Notes: generated from the letters alone by a model not told the origin. Numbered from the stretch's first letter, positions 26,604 to 35,830 are shown. The stretch: 64,000 nucleotides of DNA from Acidobacteriota bacterium (GCA_023389035.1 JAEWFC010000015.1:62001-126000); one strand, 5' to 3'. Numbers and translations: made by a program.

Positions 26604-27224
26604 CTAACTAAGGCTGCTGCCGTCAAGATCAACAAAGAAAATATTATCGTTTTTGTACATCCTTAGCGCTTCGTCACCTGCAAGCGCATCTATCTCTGAA
26701 ATCTTATTTAACGTTTTCTTGACCAAAACGAACACTTCATTCGCCCAAGCGAGAAAGTGCTCATTCTTAATCACCTTTGCACCACTTTCCGCAAAGTAGC
26801 TGCGATCAAAGAATAATCGCCCTGGTGTAAGCACTCCATCTTCTTGGCAGGAATTACAAAGTTCGATGACCGGGGATCTAAGTCCATCAAGCATCCAGCG
26901 GTTTCCGTCCACCTCCAGCATTTGCAGATTGGTTTCATCGATACGTCTGCTAATGAATAATTTGTCTACGCTACTCCATTTGATCTCTCGCGGCCGAGAA
27001 ATTGGCCGAAACTCGCAAGTTGGCTGGAGCGATTCGAAGAAAAGGGCTTTACAGTCGTCACCCAATTTCTTGCGCAGCGATGCTGAATCACGTTGAGACA
27101 TATAGGTCCTTAGTTGCCGTCCCATCTTTAAGCCAAGAATTCGCGATACGTTCCTATTTTCTGTACGGAACGAGTCTACGTCGAATTTTCCGTCGGTCGC
27201 CTTATGTTTGGGATCGCGCGACAC
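26604..27224 (-). CDS. Uncharacterised 206-residue protein
   Basis: GTG-started ORF with no family I recognise. The protein is soluble, with no signal peptide. A pair of cysteines (CNSCQEDG, about residues 122-129) could bind metal, and the sequence ends FFVDLDGSSLS. Codon use is more A/T-rich than in flanking housekeeping genes. It lies between the two small membrane-protein genes and a 42-bp repeat array, which suggests an accessory insert between the hydrolase gene and coaD. Confidence 0.5.
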   Translation of the reverse strand: MSRDPKHKATDGKFDVDSFRTENRNVSRILGLKMGRQLRTYMSQRDSASLRKKLGDDCKALFFESLQPTCEFRPISRPREIKWSSVDKLFISRRIDETNLQMLEVDGNRWMLDGLRSPVIELCNSCQEDGVLTPGRLFFDRSYFAESGAKVIKNEHFLAWANEVFVLVKKTLNKISEIDALAGDEALRMYKNDNIFFVDLDGSSLS

Positions 27225-27278
27225 TACAGAAATTCAGAGCCGAAACTATCGAAAACTACCGCGATTTTACGTCAAAAA

Positions 27279-27488
27279 GCTGATTTGTCCCGCAACAATT
27301 CTAATTTGTCGCTTTAAATTACTGATTTTTATCGCAAAACTTCTAAGTCTTGACATTGAAATACTGATTTTTCTCGTAAAACTTCTAAGTTTTGACGTAA
27401 AAATACTGATCTTTATCGAAAAACTTCTAAGTTTTGGCGTAGAAATACTGATTTTTATCGCAACAATTCGAATTTGTTGCTTCATAAA
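27279..27488. repeat. Five-unit 42-bp tandem repeat array with internal palindromes
   Basis: Five consecutive units of exactly 42 bases begin at 27279, 27321, 27363, 27405 and 27447, each starting CTGAT or ACTGAT. Each unit has its own inverted repeat: the three middle units carry AAAACTTCTAAGTTTT-type hairpins, the two outer units CAACAATT...TTGTTG-type hairpins. Because 42 is a multiple of three, both strands stay open across it. The region is A/T-rich and lies between the 206-residue gene and the coaD promoter. No gene is assigned here. Confidence 0.8.
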
Positions 27489-27550
27489 TGGCTTGGAAGA
27501 CTCGTTTACCTGCCGATGTCGGCAACGTCCTCGGCCACCGTTCTCTCCAT

Positions 27551-27579
27551 TTCACAATATTCTGCTAAACGCTTACAAT
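27551..27579 (+). promoter_or_regulatory. Predicted sigma70-type promoter of coaD
   Basis: TTCACA at 27551-27556 and TACAAT at 27574-27579 are separated by 17 bases. The expected start point is only a few bases before the coaD ATG at 27590, so the message would be almost leaderless. Confidence 0.6.
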
Positions 27580-27589
27580 TCAAACCGTT

Positions 27590-28084
27590 ATGCGGCGTGC
27601 GATCTTTCCCGGTTCATTTGATCCTCTGACGAACGGCCACCTGGATATCATCCGGCGGAGCACACCGCTGTTCGATGAGATAGTGATCGCCGTTCTTAAC
27701 AATCCGGACAAAAATCCGATGTTCACCGTGGATGAGCGAACCGAGATGATCAGCGAGATCGTGCCGACGCTCGGCGGTAACGGCTGCAAGATCACGGTCA
27801 GCAGCTTTTCGGGACTGACCGCAGAGTATGCAAAGCAGATCGGTGCAACGGCGATCGTTCGCGGCATACGTGCGGTTAGCGATTATGAATACGAGCTGCG
27901 GATGGCCCTGATGAACCGCAAGCTCGAACCCACCATCGAGACGGTCTTCCTGATGGCCGACGAGGAATATTCCTATGTTTCTTCGACGCTAATGAAACAG
28001 GTCGTGCTATTGGGAGGCCGGGTCGACGGCCTCATCCCCGAAACCGTCATTACGCGTATGCGCAAAAAGCTCGGCCAGGACTGA
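27590..28084 (+). CDS. coaD: Phosphopantetheine adenylyltransferase
   Basis: A 164-residue enzyme of normal family length. It joins ATP and 4'-phosphopantetheine to give dephospho-CoA, the fourth step of CoA synthesis. The nucleotidyltransferase signature PGSFDPLTNGH (with the TxGH nucleotide motif) is at the N-terminus, and the family motif YVSSTLMKQV lies near the C-terminus. It lies alone with its own predicted promoter, 59 bases before the aminotransferase gene. The ATG lacks a Shine-Dalgarno site, consistent with a leaderless transcript. Confidence 0.96.
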   Translation: MRRAIFPGSFDPLTNGHLDIIRRSTPLFDEIVIAVLNNPDKNPMFTVDERTEMISEIVPTLGGNGCKITVSSFSGLTAEYAKQIGATAIVRGIRAVSDYEYELRMALMNRKLEPTIETVFLMADEEYSYVSSTLMKQVVLLGGRVDGLIPETVITRMRKKLGQD

Positions 28085-28143
28085 TCGGCACGATACCGAG
28101 GCGGTCGTTCGGCGAAAGCATCGACCTGTGGCAAAATGAACGT

Positions 28144-29349
28144 ATGGCAAGCTTCCCCGTTTCCGAGCGTGTCGCCCGAATGCACGCTTCCTCGACCCTG
28201 AAAGCCGCCCAAACTGCCGCCGCACTACGAGATGAGGGACACGCGGTGATCGACCTGACAGTCGGCGAACCCGACTTCGACACGCCCGCTTTCATAAAGG
28301 AATTCGCCGTCGAAGGGCTGCAAAAAGGCTACACGAAATACACCTCGAGCGCGGGAATGAAGATGTTTCAGGAGGCCGTAGCAGGGTTCTTTGCTCAGAA
28401 TTTCAATTCTACATTCACTCCGGCCGCCGTCGCTGCCTCGTGCGGCGGAAAGCAGGCATTGTTCAACGCCGCATGCTGCATACTAGATCCCGGAGACGAG
28501 CTGCTGCTGCCAAAGCCCTACTGGGTCACATTCCCAGAGATCGGGCATTTCTGCGGAGCGCAGAACGTTTACATCGATACCGAAGCGACCGATTTTGTTT
28601 TAACCGCAGAGCAGGTCGAGGCGGCGATCACTGACAAGACCAAGCTGCTGATCGTCAATTCGCCAAACAACCCCACCGGACGCGTTATCCCGCAGCGTGA
28701 GCTGCGAAAGATCATCGAGCTCTGCGCGGAGAAGGGCGTTTACGTCCTGACGGATGAGTGCTATCTGTTCTTCGCCTATCCGCCGAACGAAGTGTTTTCA
28801 TCTGCGTCGCTGCCGGCCGAATTGCTCGAGCATGTCTGCATCGCCGGCAGTTTTTCAAAGACGTTCGCAATGACCGGATGGCGCATCGGCTTTACCATCG
28901 CAAACCCCGAATGGACAAAAGCGATGGTGAAATTGCAGAGCCATTCCGCGACCCATCCTGCTTCGTTCGTCCAGTATGCGTGTGCGAAAGCGCTTGGCGA
29001 GCCCGCACAAATGATGGAAGCCGTTGGCAATATGATGGCCGAATACACCCGGCGGAAAGAATGGCTGATACCGCGATTAAATGAAGTAAAGGGTTTCAGA
29101 TGCGGCGTGCCTGAAGGCGCGTTCTATGCCTTTGTCGATGTGCGGGAAATGCTCGGCGGCGAGTTTCAAACGTCGGCTGACGTCGCGGAAAGGCTGCTGA
29201 AGGAAGCGTACGTTGTAGTTACCGATGGTGAGGGCTTTGGGGCAGAGGGTTATCTTCGCGTCTCGTACGCAAACTCGATCGAAAATCTCGAAACCGCCGT
29301 CAAAGCGATGAAACAGGTCTTTGGTTCGCAGGTATCCGCGGCCGCTTAG
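28144..29349 (+). CDS. Class I/II pyridoxal-phosphate aminotransferase (aspartate aminotransferase type)
   Basis: A 401-residue fold-type I aminotransferase. The PLP lysine is in SFSKTFAMTGWRIGF, the cofactor-pocket motifs are NSPNNPTGR and TDECY, and the arginine that binds the substrate carboxylate is in YLRVSYANS. The N-terminal TVGEPDFDTP and YTSSAGMKMFQEA patterns match the aspartate/prephenate aminotransferase I-gamma group. The likely reaction is aspartate plus 2-oxoglutarate to oxaloacetate and glutamate, although prephenate activity cannot be excluded. It follows coaD with 59 bases between. Confidence 0.92.
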   Translation: MASFPVSERVARMHASSTLKAAQTAAALRDEGHAVIDLTVGEPDFDTPAFIKEFAVEGLQKGYTKYTSSAGMKMFQEAVAGFFAQNFNSTFTPAAVAASCGGKQALFNAACCILDPGDELLLPKPYWVTFPEIGHFCGAQNVYIDTEATDFVLTAEQVEAAITDKTKLLIVNSPNNPTGRVIPQRELRKIIELCAEKGVYVLTDECYLFFAYPPNEVFSSASLPAELLEHVCIAGSFSKTFAMTGWRIGFTIANPEWTKAMVKLQSHSATHPASFVQYACAKALGEPAQMMEAVGNMMAEYTRRKEWLIPRLNEVKGFRCGVPEGAFYAFVDVREMLGGEFQTSADVAERLLKEAYVVVTDGEGFGAEGYLRVSYANSIENLETAVKAMKQVFGSQVSAAA

Positions 29350-29381
29350 TGCGAGATTCACGCAGACGCCTTTAGAGAGCA

Positions 29382-30872
29382 TCACCCGCTCGTCATTAAT
29401 AGTCCGATCTCCTCTTTACTGGTGGTCGCGGGATCTTTCTCGCCGACTATCCGCCCGTCGCGAATGACCAAAAGCCGGTCCGCGAGCGAGGTAACCTCTT
29501 CCAGCTCTGCCGAGACAAGTAGTATCGCCGAACCGGCATCCCGCATCTCGATAAGCTTGCGGTGAATGAATTCGATCGCACCGATGTCGACACCGCGGGT
29601 CGGCTGCGAGACGATCAGCAGCTTTGGGTTCAGCTCGAACTCGCGTCCGATGATAAGCTTTTGCTGATTTCCCCCTGAAAGGGCTCGTGCCGTCAGATCA
29701 GGGTTCGCAGGCCTGACATCGAACCGCTCGATGATCTCGCCGACACGCTGATCGATCGCACCGCTATCGAGCATCCCACGGTTCGATATCGGTGCACGGT
29801 AATGAACGCCCAGTATCGCATTCTCGCCGAGATCTGAATCCAGCAGCAGTCCACGCCGGTGGCGATCCTCGGGGATGTGGCCGATGCCGAGTTCCTTCAG
29901 GCGTCGTGCAGATAAATGCGTGACATCGCGGCCTTCAAAATAAACGCTTCCTCCGCTCGATGGCCGCAATCCGGTTAAGGTCTCGATCAGTTCGGTCTGC
30001 CCATTCCCTTCGATTCCCGCAATGCCGACGATCTCACCCGCACGAACCGTCAGGCTCACACCGTTTACCGCCGTTCCATGCCGTCCTGTAACGGTAAGGT
30101 CACGGACCTCGAGAACCGGTTCGGCAGGTTTCGCATCAGTTTTCTCCACACGCAGCAGCACTTCGCGTCCGACGATCATCTTGGCAAGATCGGCCGCGGA
30201 AGTATCGGCCGTCATCGTGTGACCGACGGTGCGGCCATCGCGCATCACCGTGACTTCATCGGACACGGCCAACACTTCATCAAGCTTGTGCGTAATAATG
30301 ATGATCGTCTTTCCCTGCGATCTCATCCGGCGAAGAATGCCGAAGAATTCGCTGACCTCATTAGGCGTAAGTACCGCCGTGGGCTCGTCCAGTATTAGAA
30401 GTTCGGCGTCGCGGTAGAGCGCCTTGAGCAATTCGACCCGCTGCTGCGCACCGACCGAAAGATCTTCGATATAAGTGGACGGGTCCACGCCCAGTTTCAG
30501 CTCATCTGACAGCGATCTGATCTCGCGTTCGGCTTGGGCGAGATCGAGTTTTGCGGCAGTTCCTGTCTCTGCACCGAGAACGATATTCTCGGCGACGGTC
30601 ATCGTGTCCACAAGCATAAAGTGCTGATGGACCATCCCGATACCGAGAGCGATAGCGTCGTGCGGACTGCGGATCTCTACCGGTTTTCCGTCGAACAAGA
30701 TCTCGCCGGCATCCGGCCGGTAAAATCCGTAGACGATCTTCATGATCGTAGATTTGCCGGCGCCGTTCTCACCAACGATGGCGTGGATCGTGCCCTTATT
30801 AACCTTCAGCGAAACGTCGGAGTTCGCAACGCAGTCGCCAAAAGCTTTCTTAACATTTCTTACTTCCAGCAT
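29382..30872 (-). CDS. Double ABC-ATPase of a BMP-type nucleoside importer
   Basis: A 496-residue cytoplasmic ATPase with two nucleotide-binding domains. The first has a normal Walker A GENGAGKST and signature LSVGAQQ; the second has GIEGNGQTE, lacking the Walker lysine, and signature LSGGNQQK. This asymmetric pattern is the norm for sugar/nucleoside ABC importers of the YufO/NupA type. It starts directly after the stop of the BMP lipoprotein gene. The two permease genes expected for such an importer are not in the window, since the next gene downstream is the convergent aminotransferase. Confidence 0.92.
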   Translation of the reverse strand: MLEVRNVKKAFGDCVANSDVSLKVNKGTIHAIVGENGAGKSTIMKIVYGFYRPDAGEILFDGKPVEIRSPHDAIALGIGMVHQHFMLVDTMTVAENIVLGAETGTAAKLDLAQAEREIRSLSDELKLGVDPSTYIEDLSVGAQQRVELLKALYRDAELLILDEPTAVLTPNEVSEFFGILRRMRSQGKTIIIITHKLDEVLAVSDEVTVMRDGRTVGHTMTADTSAADLAKMIVGREVLLRVEKTDAKPAEPVLEVRDLTVTGRHGTAVNGVSLTVRAGEIVGIAGIEGNGQTELIETLTGLRPSSGGSVYFEGRDVTHLSARRLKELGIGHIPEDRHRRGLLLDSDLGENAILGVHYRAPISNRGMLDSGAIDQRVGEIIERFDVRPANPDLTARALSGGNQQKLIIGREFELNPKLLIVSQPTRGVDIGAIEFIHRKLIEMRDAGSAILLVSAELEEVTSLADRLLVIRDGRIVGEKDPATTSKEEIGLLMTSG

Positions 30873-31928
30873 CTAGTTATCTTTCGGTGCCATTGCATCA
30901 GTGACCTTTATATCGCCTGCGATTATGCGGCCTTTTGCTTCGTCGGCACGCTGCAAAACTTCGCTCGGGATCAGCGAGCGGTTAAACTCATCGAGAGAGT
31001 AGGCCACGCCATCTTTATCAAGCCCAAAAACATGAAAGCCGCCGGCAAACCTGCCGTCTAATACTTCCTGTACCACGTCATAGACCGCGTTATCGACGCG
31101 CTTTACCATTGATGTGAGTACGAATCCGGGCTTGACGCCGTTTTGATTCGAGTCCACTCCGATCACGAAACGGTTCGCTTCCCCATTTGAATTCTTTCCG
31201 AACTGTTCGACCGCATCAAAAGCACCGAGGCCCGAGTTCCCTGCCGCGGTGAATATCACATCAGCACCTTTTTCGATCTGATTTAGCGCAAGCTCTTTGC
31301 CTTTTCCGGGATTGTTCCAGGCGTGGTCTGTAACCCCGACGAAGTTCGTCACGACGCGGACGTCCGGCCGCACCGCACGGGCGCCTTCCTCATAACCTTC
31401 CTTAAATCGGTGGATCAACGGGATGTCCATACCTCCAAGAAACCCCAGAACACCCGTTCGCGACTTTGCTGCCGCGATCATTCCGACCAGGTACGATCCC
31501 TCATGTTCGCGAAACACCAGCGACGCGACATTCGGGAACGGCACGCCATTCTCGTCTTGAATAACGCCATCGACGATCGCGAAATTGATGTTTGGATAGT
31601 CCCTCGCAACCTTTTGCATGATCGGCCCTTGTGCAAAACCGACCCCGATCACAAGGTCAAAGTTACGCTCCGCAAAGGCACGCATCGCGGGTTCGATCGA
31701 TGTCGGGTTACCGGGCTCGATGTCGTAAAGACAAATGCCGAGATCTCGCTCGGCTCGCTGCACGCCCTCCCAGGCCGCTGCGTTGAACGAACGATCATTC
31801 TTACCGCCAATATCAAAAACGATCCCAACCTTCCGATCGCAGTCCGTGCGTTCGACGATCGATCCGGTGCTGCAGGAACTTAGCAGTCCCGCAAAACAGA
31901 CCGCCATTAAAACGAAGATATTCCTCAT
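30873..31928 (-). CDS. BMP family substrate-binding lipoprotein
   Basis: A 351-residue exported lipoprotein of the basic membrane protein (PnrA/BmpA) family. The lipobox LLSSC places the lipid-anchored cysteine at residue 19. The mature protein begins with the family pattern KVGIVFDIGGKNDRSFNAAA, and contains GVGFAQGP and GFLGGMD. Known relatives bind purine or other nucleosides. It is adjacent to the double ATPase gene with no gap and follows the thymidine phosphorylase gene by 178 bases, which supports a nucleoside-scavenging role. Confidence 0.93.
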   Translation of the reverse strand: MRNIFVLMAVCFAGLLSSCSTGSIVERTDCDRKVGIVFDIGGKNDRSFNAAAWEGVQRAERDLGICLYDIEPGNPTSIEPAMRAFAERNFDLVIGVGFAQGPIMQKVARDYPNINFAIVDGVIQDENGVPFPNVASLVFREHEGSYLVGMIAAAKSRTGVLGFLGGMDIPLIHRFKEGYEEGARAVRPDVRVVTNFVGVTDHAWNNPGKGKELALNQIEKGADVIFTAAGNSGLGAFDAVEQFGKNSNGEANRFVIGVDSNQNGVKPGFVLTSMVKRVDNAVYDVVQEVLDGRFAGGFHVFGLDKDGVAYSLDEFNRSLIPSEVLQRADEAKGRIIAGDIKVTDAMAPKDN

Positions 31929-32106
31929 ATTTACACGGAAACTGAGATGATCATTCCGAGGTAGAGATTACCTTACTATTACTGAAATGTCAGCGTTCGC
32001 GGGATGTGCGAAATCTAATATAAGCCGGTAAAGCCGGCGCCGCGTTTATGGGACCTTAACCGGAAACTGGCGTAGCCGCCGGACTCTGAGCTCGACGTGC
32101 TATTTT

Positions 32107-33423
32107 TCAGGATATTGTGCAGCTTATCAGTTCGGGGCGTTCCGGTTCTTCATCGCTGATCGAATACGCCGCAAGAAGTTTTGCCGAAACCGTCGCTGCG
32201 TCTCCTTCATCCCGACAATAAACGAGGCCGAGCTGATCACCCGCATTGATGTGGTCGCCGATCTTGATCTCAGATGCGTAGCCGACAGAGTAGTCGACAC
32301 CGTCTTCCGCTTTCGTTCTGCCGCCGCCGATCTCACAAACAGCGTTGCCGACCGCGTGCGTGTCGATCGCAGCGACGTAACCCGAGCGTGACGCGACCAC
32401 GGGCACTTTCAGCAGCTTCTCGCTGAGCAGAAGATTCGGTTGGTCGCAGACGCGAGGATCTCCACCCTGAAGTTCAATGTTTTTGCGAAAGGCCTCGAGA
32501 GCACGTCCCGACGATAGGGCCTCATTGACCCGCTCGTGAGCGTCTTCGTCAGAATCAGAGATACCGGAAAGTCTGAGCATTGTTGCAGAGAGCTCGACCG
32601 AAAGATCCAACGTAGGCTGGACAGCAGGTTTTACCTCGCCGCGCATTATGTTAATGCACTCGTAGACCTCGCATGCGTTCCCGACATGCTTACCCAGAGG
32701 CTGGCTCATATCCGAAACGATCGCCATGGTCTTCACGCCAAACGACCTGCCGGTCTCGACCATCGCCTCTGCAAGCCGTTTCGAATCTTCGAACTCAGGC
32801 ATGAATGCGCCCGAGCCGGTCTTTACGTCCAGTACGAGGGCGTCGAGGTCCTCAGCGAGCTTCTTTGACATTATCGACGCGACAATTAAAGGAATATACG
32901 GAACCGTCGCGGTCGCGTCCCGCAGGGCATAAAGCTTTTTATCGGCGGGAGCAATATCTTCGGTCTGGCCCATCATCGCAAAGCCGCATTTATCGATGAC
33001 GTCGCGAAATTCCTTTTCGGTAAGACCGACTCGATAACCAGGGATGGCTTCCAGTTTATCCAGCGTGCCGCCGGTGTGGCCAAGCCCGCGTCCCGAGATC
33101 ATCGGCACCGCAACGCCGCACGAGGCTACGATCGGTGCGATGATCAGAGATGTTTTGTCTCCGACTCCGCCGGTAGAATGTTTGTCTGCTTTTGGAAGTT
33201 GGACTCCCGAAAAGTCCATCACGTCGCCCGAATGCAGCATTGAGTATGTCAGTGCCGCCTGCTCATCCGGTGATAGCCCGCGAATGAACATCGCCATCAC
33301 CAGCGCGGATATTTGATAGTCGGCCCATGCTCCGTCGCAAACGCCGGCTATGAACGTGTCGATCTCGGATCTGGACAGCTCGCGGCCGTCGCGTTTTCGG
33401 GCGATGATCTCTTGTGGCCGCAT
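32107..33423 (-). CDS. Thymidine/pyrimidine-nucleoside phosphorylase
   Basis: A 438-residue enzyme that splits pyrimidine (deoxy)nucleosides with phosphate into base and (deoxy)ribose 1-phosphate. The phosphate/nucleoside site is seen in KHSTGGVGDKTSL, and the family signature SGRGLGHTGGTLDKLE follows. The three-domain layout, including the C-terminal PYNP domain with GGGRTKAEDGVDY, is complete. Sequence alone does not separate DeoA from Pdp. It precedes the BMP importer genes on the same strand, which would supply its nucleoside substrates. Confidence 0.94.
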   Translation of the reverse strand: MRPQEIIARKRDGRELSRSEIDTFIAGVCDGAWADYQISALVMAMFIRGLSPDEQAALTYSMLHSGDVMDFSGVQLPKADKHSTGGVGDKTSLIIAPIVASCGVAVPMISGRGLGHTGGTLDKLEAIPGYRVGLTEKEFRDVIDKCGFAMMGQTEDIAPADKKLYALRDATATVPYIPLIVASIMSKKLAEDLDALVLDVKTGSGAFMPEFEDSKRLAEAMVETGRSFGVKTMAIVSDMSQPLGKHVGNACEVYECINIMRGEVKPAVQPTLDLSVELSATMLRLSGISDSDEDAHERVNEALSSGRALEAFRKNIELQGGDPRVCDQPNLLLSEKLLKVPVVASRSGYVAAIDTHAVGNAVCEIGGGRTKAEDGVDYSVGYASEIKIGDHINAGDQLGLVYCRDEGDAATVSAKLLAAYSISDEEPERPELISCTIS

Positions 33424-33495
33424 TGTTTAGCAAAGGAAAAGCTGCCACGAGTTTCGCACACGGGCAGCCGAAAAGTCTATGACCTCAGTATCCGT

Positions 33496-33972
33496 CTAAT
33501 TTTGTCGCATCAATACGACGGCCTCGGCCCTGATCGCTTCGCCGGTCCCTACGGCATCGAGACCTTCGCCGGTCTTGGCTTTCACGCTGACCGACCCGAC
33601 GTCGACACCGATCAAACCCCCAATGCTCGACCGCATCTCGTCAATGTGCGGCCGCAGCTTTGGTCGTTCGAGCGACACGGTAGAATCAATGTTTTCTATA
33701 TGAAAACCACGCTCCGCAGCCAGCTCAGCCGCACGCACAAGAAAAACGCTGCTGTCGGCGTCCTTCCATCTCTCGTCGCTGTTTGGAAAATGCGTTCCGA
33801 TGTCGCCGAGCGCCAGTGCACCGAGTATCGCATCGGTTACCGCGTGCAGCAGAACGTCGGCATCGGAATGCCCGTCGGCCCCAAATTCAGACTCGATCTC
33901 GACACCGCCGATGATCAATGCCCGTCCGGCAGCAAGCCGATGCACGTCATTTCCGAACCCGATCCGGAACAT
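33496..33972 (-). CDS. ispF: 2-C-methyl-D-erythritol 2,4-cyclodiphosphate synthase
   Basis: A 158-residue enzyme of the non-mevalonate isoprenoid pathway. The start is the ATG at 33972, which overlaps the ispD stop by one base. Zinc-site residues are in GNDVHRL (Asp, His) and the second His in LLHAVTDAILGA; GHSDADV and DIGTHFPNSD are family motifs. It converts CDP-ME 2-phosphate to the cyclic diphosphate. It is last in a yacL-like/ispD/ispF operon, an arrangement also known from Firmicutes. Confidence 0.95.
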   Translation of the reverse strand: MFRIGFGNDVHRLAAGRALIIGGVEIESEFGADGHSDADVLLHAVTDAILGALALGDIGTHFPNSDERWKDADSSVFLVRAAELAAERGFHIENIDSTVSLERPKLRPHIDEMRSSIGGLIGVDVGSVSVKAKTGEGLDAVGTGEAIRAEAVVLMRQN

Positions 33973-34646
33973 CAATAGCCCTCCGACATAAAAGCCTCAG
34001 CGAGGATCAGATCTTCCGCGTGCGTGATCTTTATATTGCGCGTTCCGCCGGGAACCGAAGCGATCTTGTGCCCGAGCTGCTCGATCAGAAAGCATTCGTC
34101 AGTGATCTCATCCGAAAGGTCGCTGTCTGAATATGCCTCGAATAGAAGGTCGTATCTAAACGCCTGCGGCGTCATCGCCCGTCGAAGCGTCCTGCGATCG
34201 ACCGTTCCCTGTATCCAGCCTTCATCGATCTCCTTTATGGTGTCGACGACCGGAGCAGTGAGGCATGCTGCGCCCACCTCGCGAGCGCGTTCGATGGTGC
34301 GCGTGATCTCATCAGCGGTCACAAGCGGCCTCGCCCCGTCATGGACCGCTACTATCTCGGTATCCGGATCGACCTCATTCAGGCCGTTGAAGACCGACTC
34401 AGCACGCGTGCTGCCGCCGGCTACGAATTTGATCTTCGGGATGTGCTGCAGATCCGGTCTCGACTGAAACCTCTCGATGTACTCGGCCGGCAAAACGACC
34501 ACGATCTCGTCAACCGACGGGCAAGCGGCAAACCGTCCGATCGAGTGCACGACGATAGGCTTGCCGTCGATCTCAAGGAATTGTTTCGGAGTATCGGAAT
34601 TGAATCGTTGGCCGCTGCCTGCCGCTGCGATAATGACCGTGTTCAT
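33972..34646 (-). CDS. ispD: 2-C-methyl-D-erythritol 4-phosphate cytidylyltransferase
   Basis: A 224-residue nucleotidyltransferase of normal family length. The CTP-binding loop AAAGSGQRFNSDTPKQF is at the N-terminus, VHDGARPLV supplies the metal-binding Asp, and TPQAFRYDLL matches the family C-terminal motif. It transfers CMP to methylerythritol 4-phosphate. Its stop codon overlaps the ispF start, so the two enzymes of the same pathway are translationally coupled. Confidence 0.95.
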   Translation of the reverse strand: MNTVIIAAAGSGQRFNSDTPKQFLEIDGKPIVVHSIGRFAACPSVDEIVVVLPAEYIERFQSRPDLQHIPKIKFVAGGSTRAESVFNGLNEVDPDTEIVAVHDGARPLVTADEITRTIERAREVGAACLTAPVVDTIKEIDEGWIQGTVDRRTLRRAMTPQAFRYDLLFEAYSDSDLSDEITDECFLIEQLGHKIASVPGGTRNIKITHAEDLILAEAFMSEGY

Positions 34647-34681
34647 GTGGGTTATGGTCGCGGATGTTGGCCGGGAAAACG

Positions 34682-35830
34682 CTACTCGACCTCTTCGATG
34701 ATCGTGGTCTGCCGAAGCTCGCGGGTAGCCTTTCTGAATCCCATCGAGCGCGAATCGTGGATCGCTACGTTGCCGGAATCATTGTGGTCTTCCTTTTCTT
34801 CCCAGAGCCGCCCGAAGATCATCTTGCCTGCTGTCGTCTGCAAAACGCTGGTAACCGCAATGTCGGCGGTCTTGCCGATCAGCCGTCGCGCGTTATCGAT
34901 GACCACCATCGTTCCGTCGTCGAGATACGCCACGCCCTGATTGTATTCCTTGCCTTCCTTCAGCACGAAGACACGCATCGCCTCGCCGGGCAGAACGACG
35001 GGCTTGACCGCGTTTGCTAGCTCGTTGATGTTCAGGACAGCGACGCCCCGCAGCTGCGACACCTTGTTCAGGTTAAAATCGTTCGTCACGATCACGGCCT
35101 CAAGCTGTTTCGCAAGCTCGATCAGCTTGAGATCGACCTCTTTCACCGCGGGAAAATCCGTCTCGACGATCTGAATGTCGAGCTTCGTATTATTACGAAG
35201 CCGCTGAAGCATGTCCAAACCGCGGCGGCCGCGTTGACGCTTCGAGGAATCCGCAGAATCAGCGACCTGCTGCAGCTCCGCCAATATGAAGTTAGGGATT
35301 ATTAAACTCCCGCTCAAGAACCCGGTCTCGGCAACGTCAGCAATTCGCCCGTCAATGATCACCGAAGTGTCCAGCACTTTGTAGTCCCGCGGAACGCTCT
35401 TGTCACTGAATATTCCGCCGAGCGCCGAAAGATCGAGATAATCGCCTTTCGCGGCACCGACCATCAGGCCGATGTAGCCCATAAAAAAGCCAAGTGCGAT
35501 CGTCAGGAACACCTTCATCTCGCCGGGCACCGTGCCGATGTCTTGTGCCGTGATGAGCATTCCGATCAGGTATGCACCGATAATTCCCATGATCGAACCG
35601 ATCGCCGCTCCGATCAGCGTCCTCAAGCTCGCCATTCGTGCACGCAGCTCAAACGCAATGATCATCAGCGCGATAAATGCGCCGAAGACGCCCGATGCCA
35701 CCTTTCGGGCCATCGGATCGGTCCCCAGATCATTCAGATGAGACGTCGAACCGAGCGGATTCAACAGGAACCCGATGCCGGCCAGCAGCACGACAAAACC
35801 GATACGGATTATCAGCACGTCCCATTTCAT
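34682..35830 (-). CDS. YacL-like PIN/TRAM-domain membrane protein
   Basis: A 382-residue protein with about four N-terminal membrane helices (roughly residues 5-140), then a PIN nuclease domain (VLDTSVIIDGRIADV, LAELQQVAD, VTNDFNLNKVS) and a C-terminal TRAM RNA-binding domain (GVAYLDDGTMVVIDNAR). The acidic residues needed for PIN RNase activity are present. The family (Bacillus YacL) is conserved and usually precedes ispD/ispF, as here, with 35 bases to ispD. Its role is not well defined; membrane-associated RNA cleavage is an inference. Confidence 0.92.
   Translation of the reverse strand: MKWDVLIIRIGFVVLLAGIGFLLNPLGSTSHLNDLGTDPMARKVASGVFGAFIALMIIAFELRARMASLRTLIGAAIGSIMGIIGAYLIGMLITAQDIGTVPGEMKVFLTIALGFFMGYIGLMVGAAKGDYLDLSALGGIFSDKSVPRDYKVLDTSVIIDGRIADVAETGFLSGSLIIPNFILAELQQVADSADSSKRQRGRRGLDMLQRLRNNTKLDIQIVETDFPAVKEVDLKLIELAKQLEAVIVTNDFNLNKVSQLRGVAVLNINELANAVKPVVLPGEAMRVFVLKEGKEYNQGVAYLDDGTMVVIDNARRLIGKTADIAVTSVLQTTAGKMIFGRLWEEKEDHNDSGNVAIHDSRSMGFRKATRELRQTTIIEEVE

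Noticed and set aside
27279..27488. CRISPR array or repeat-protein gene
   Set aside because: Units are contiguous without spacers, and the frame has no supported start or ribosome site on either strand.
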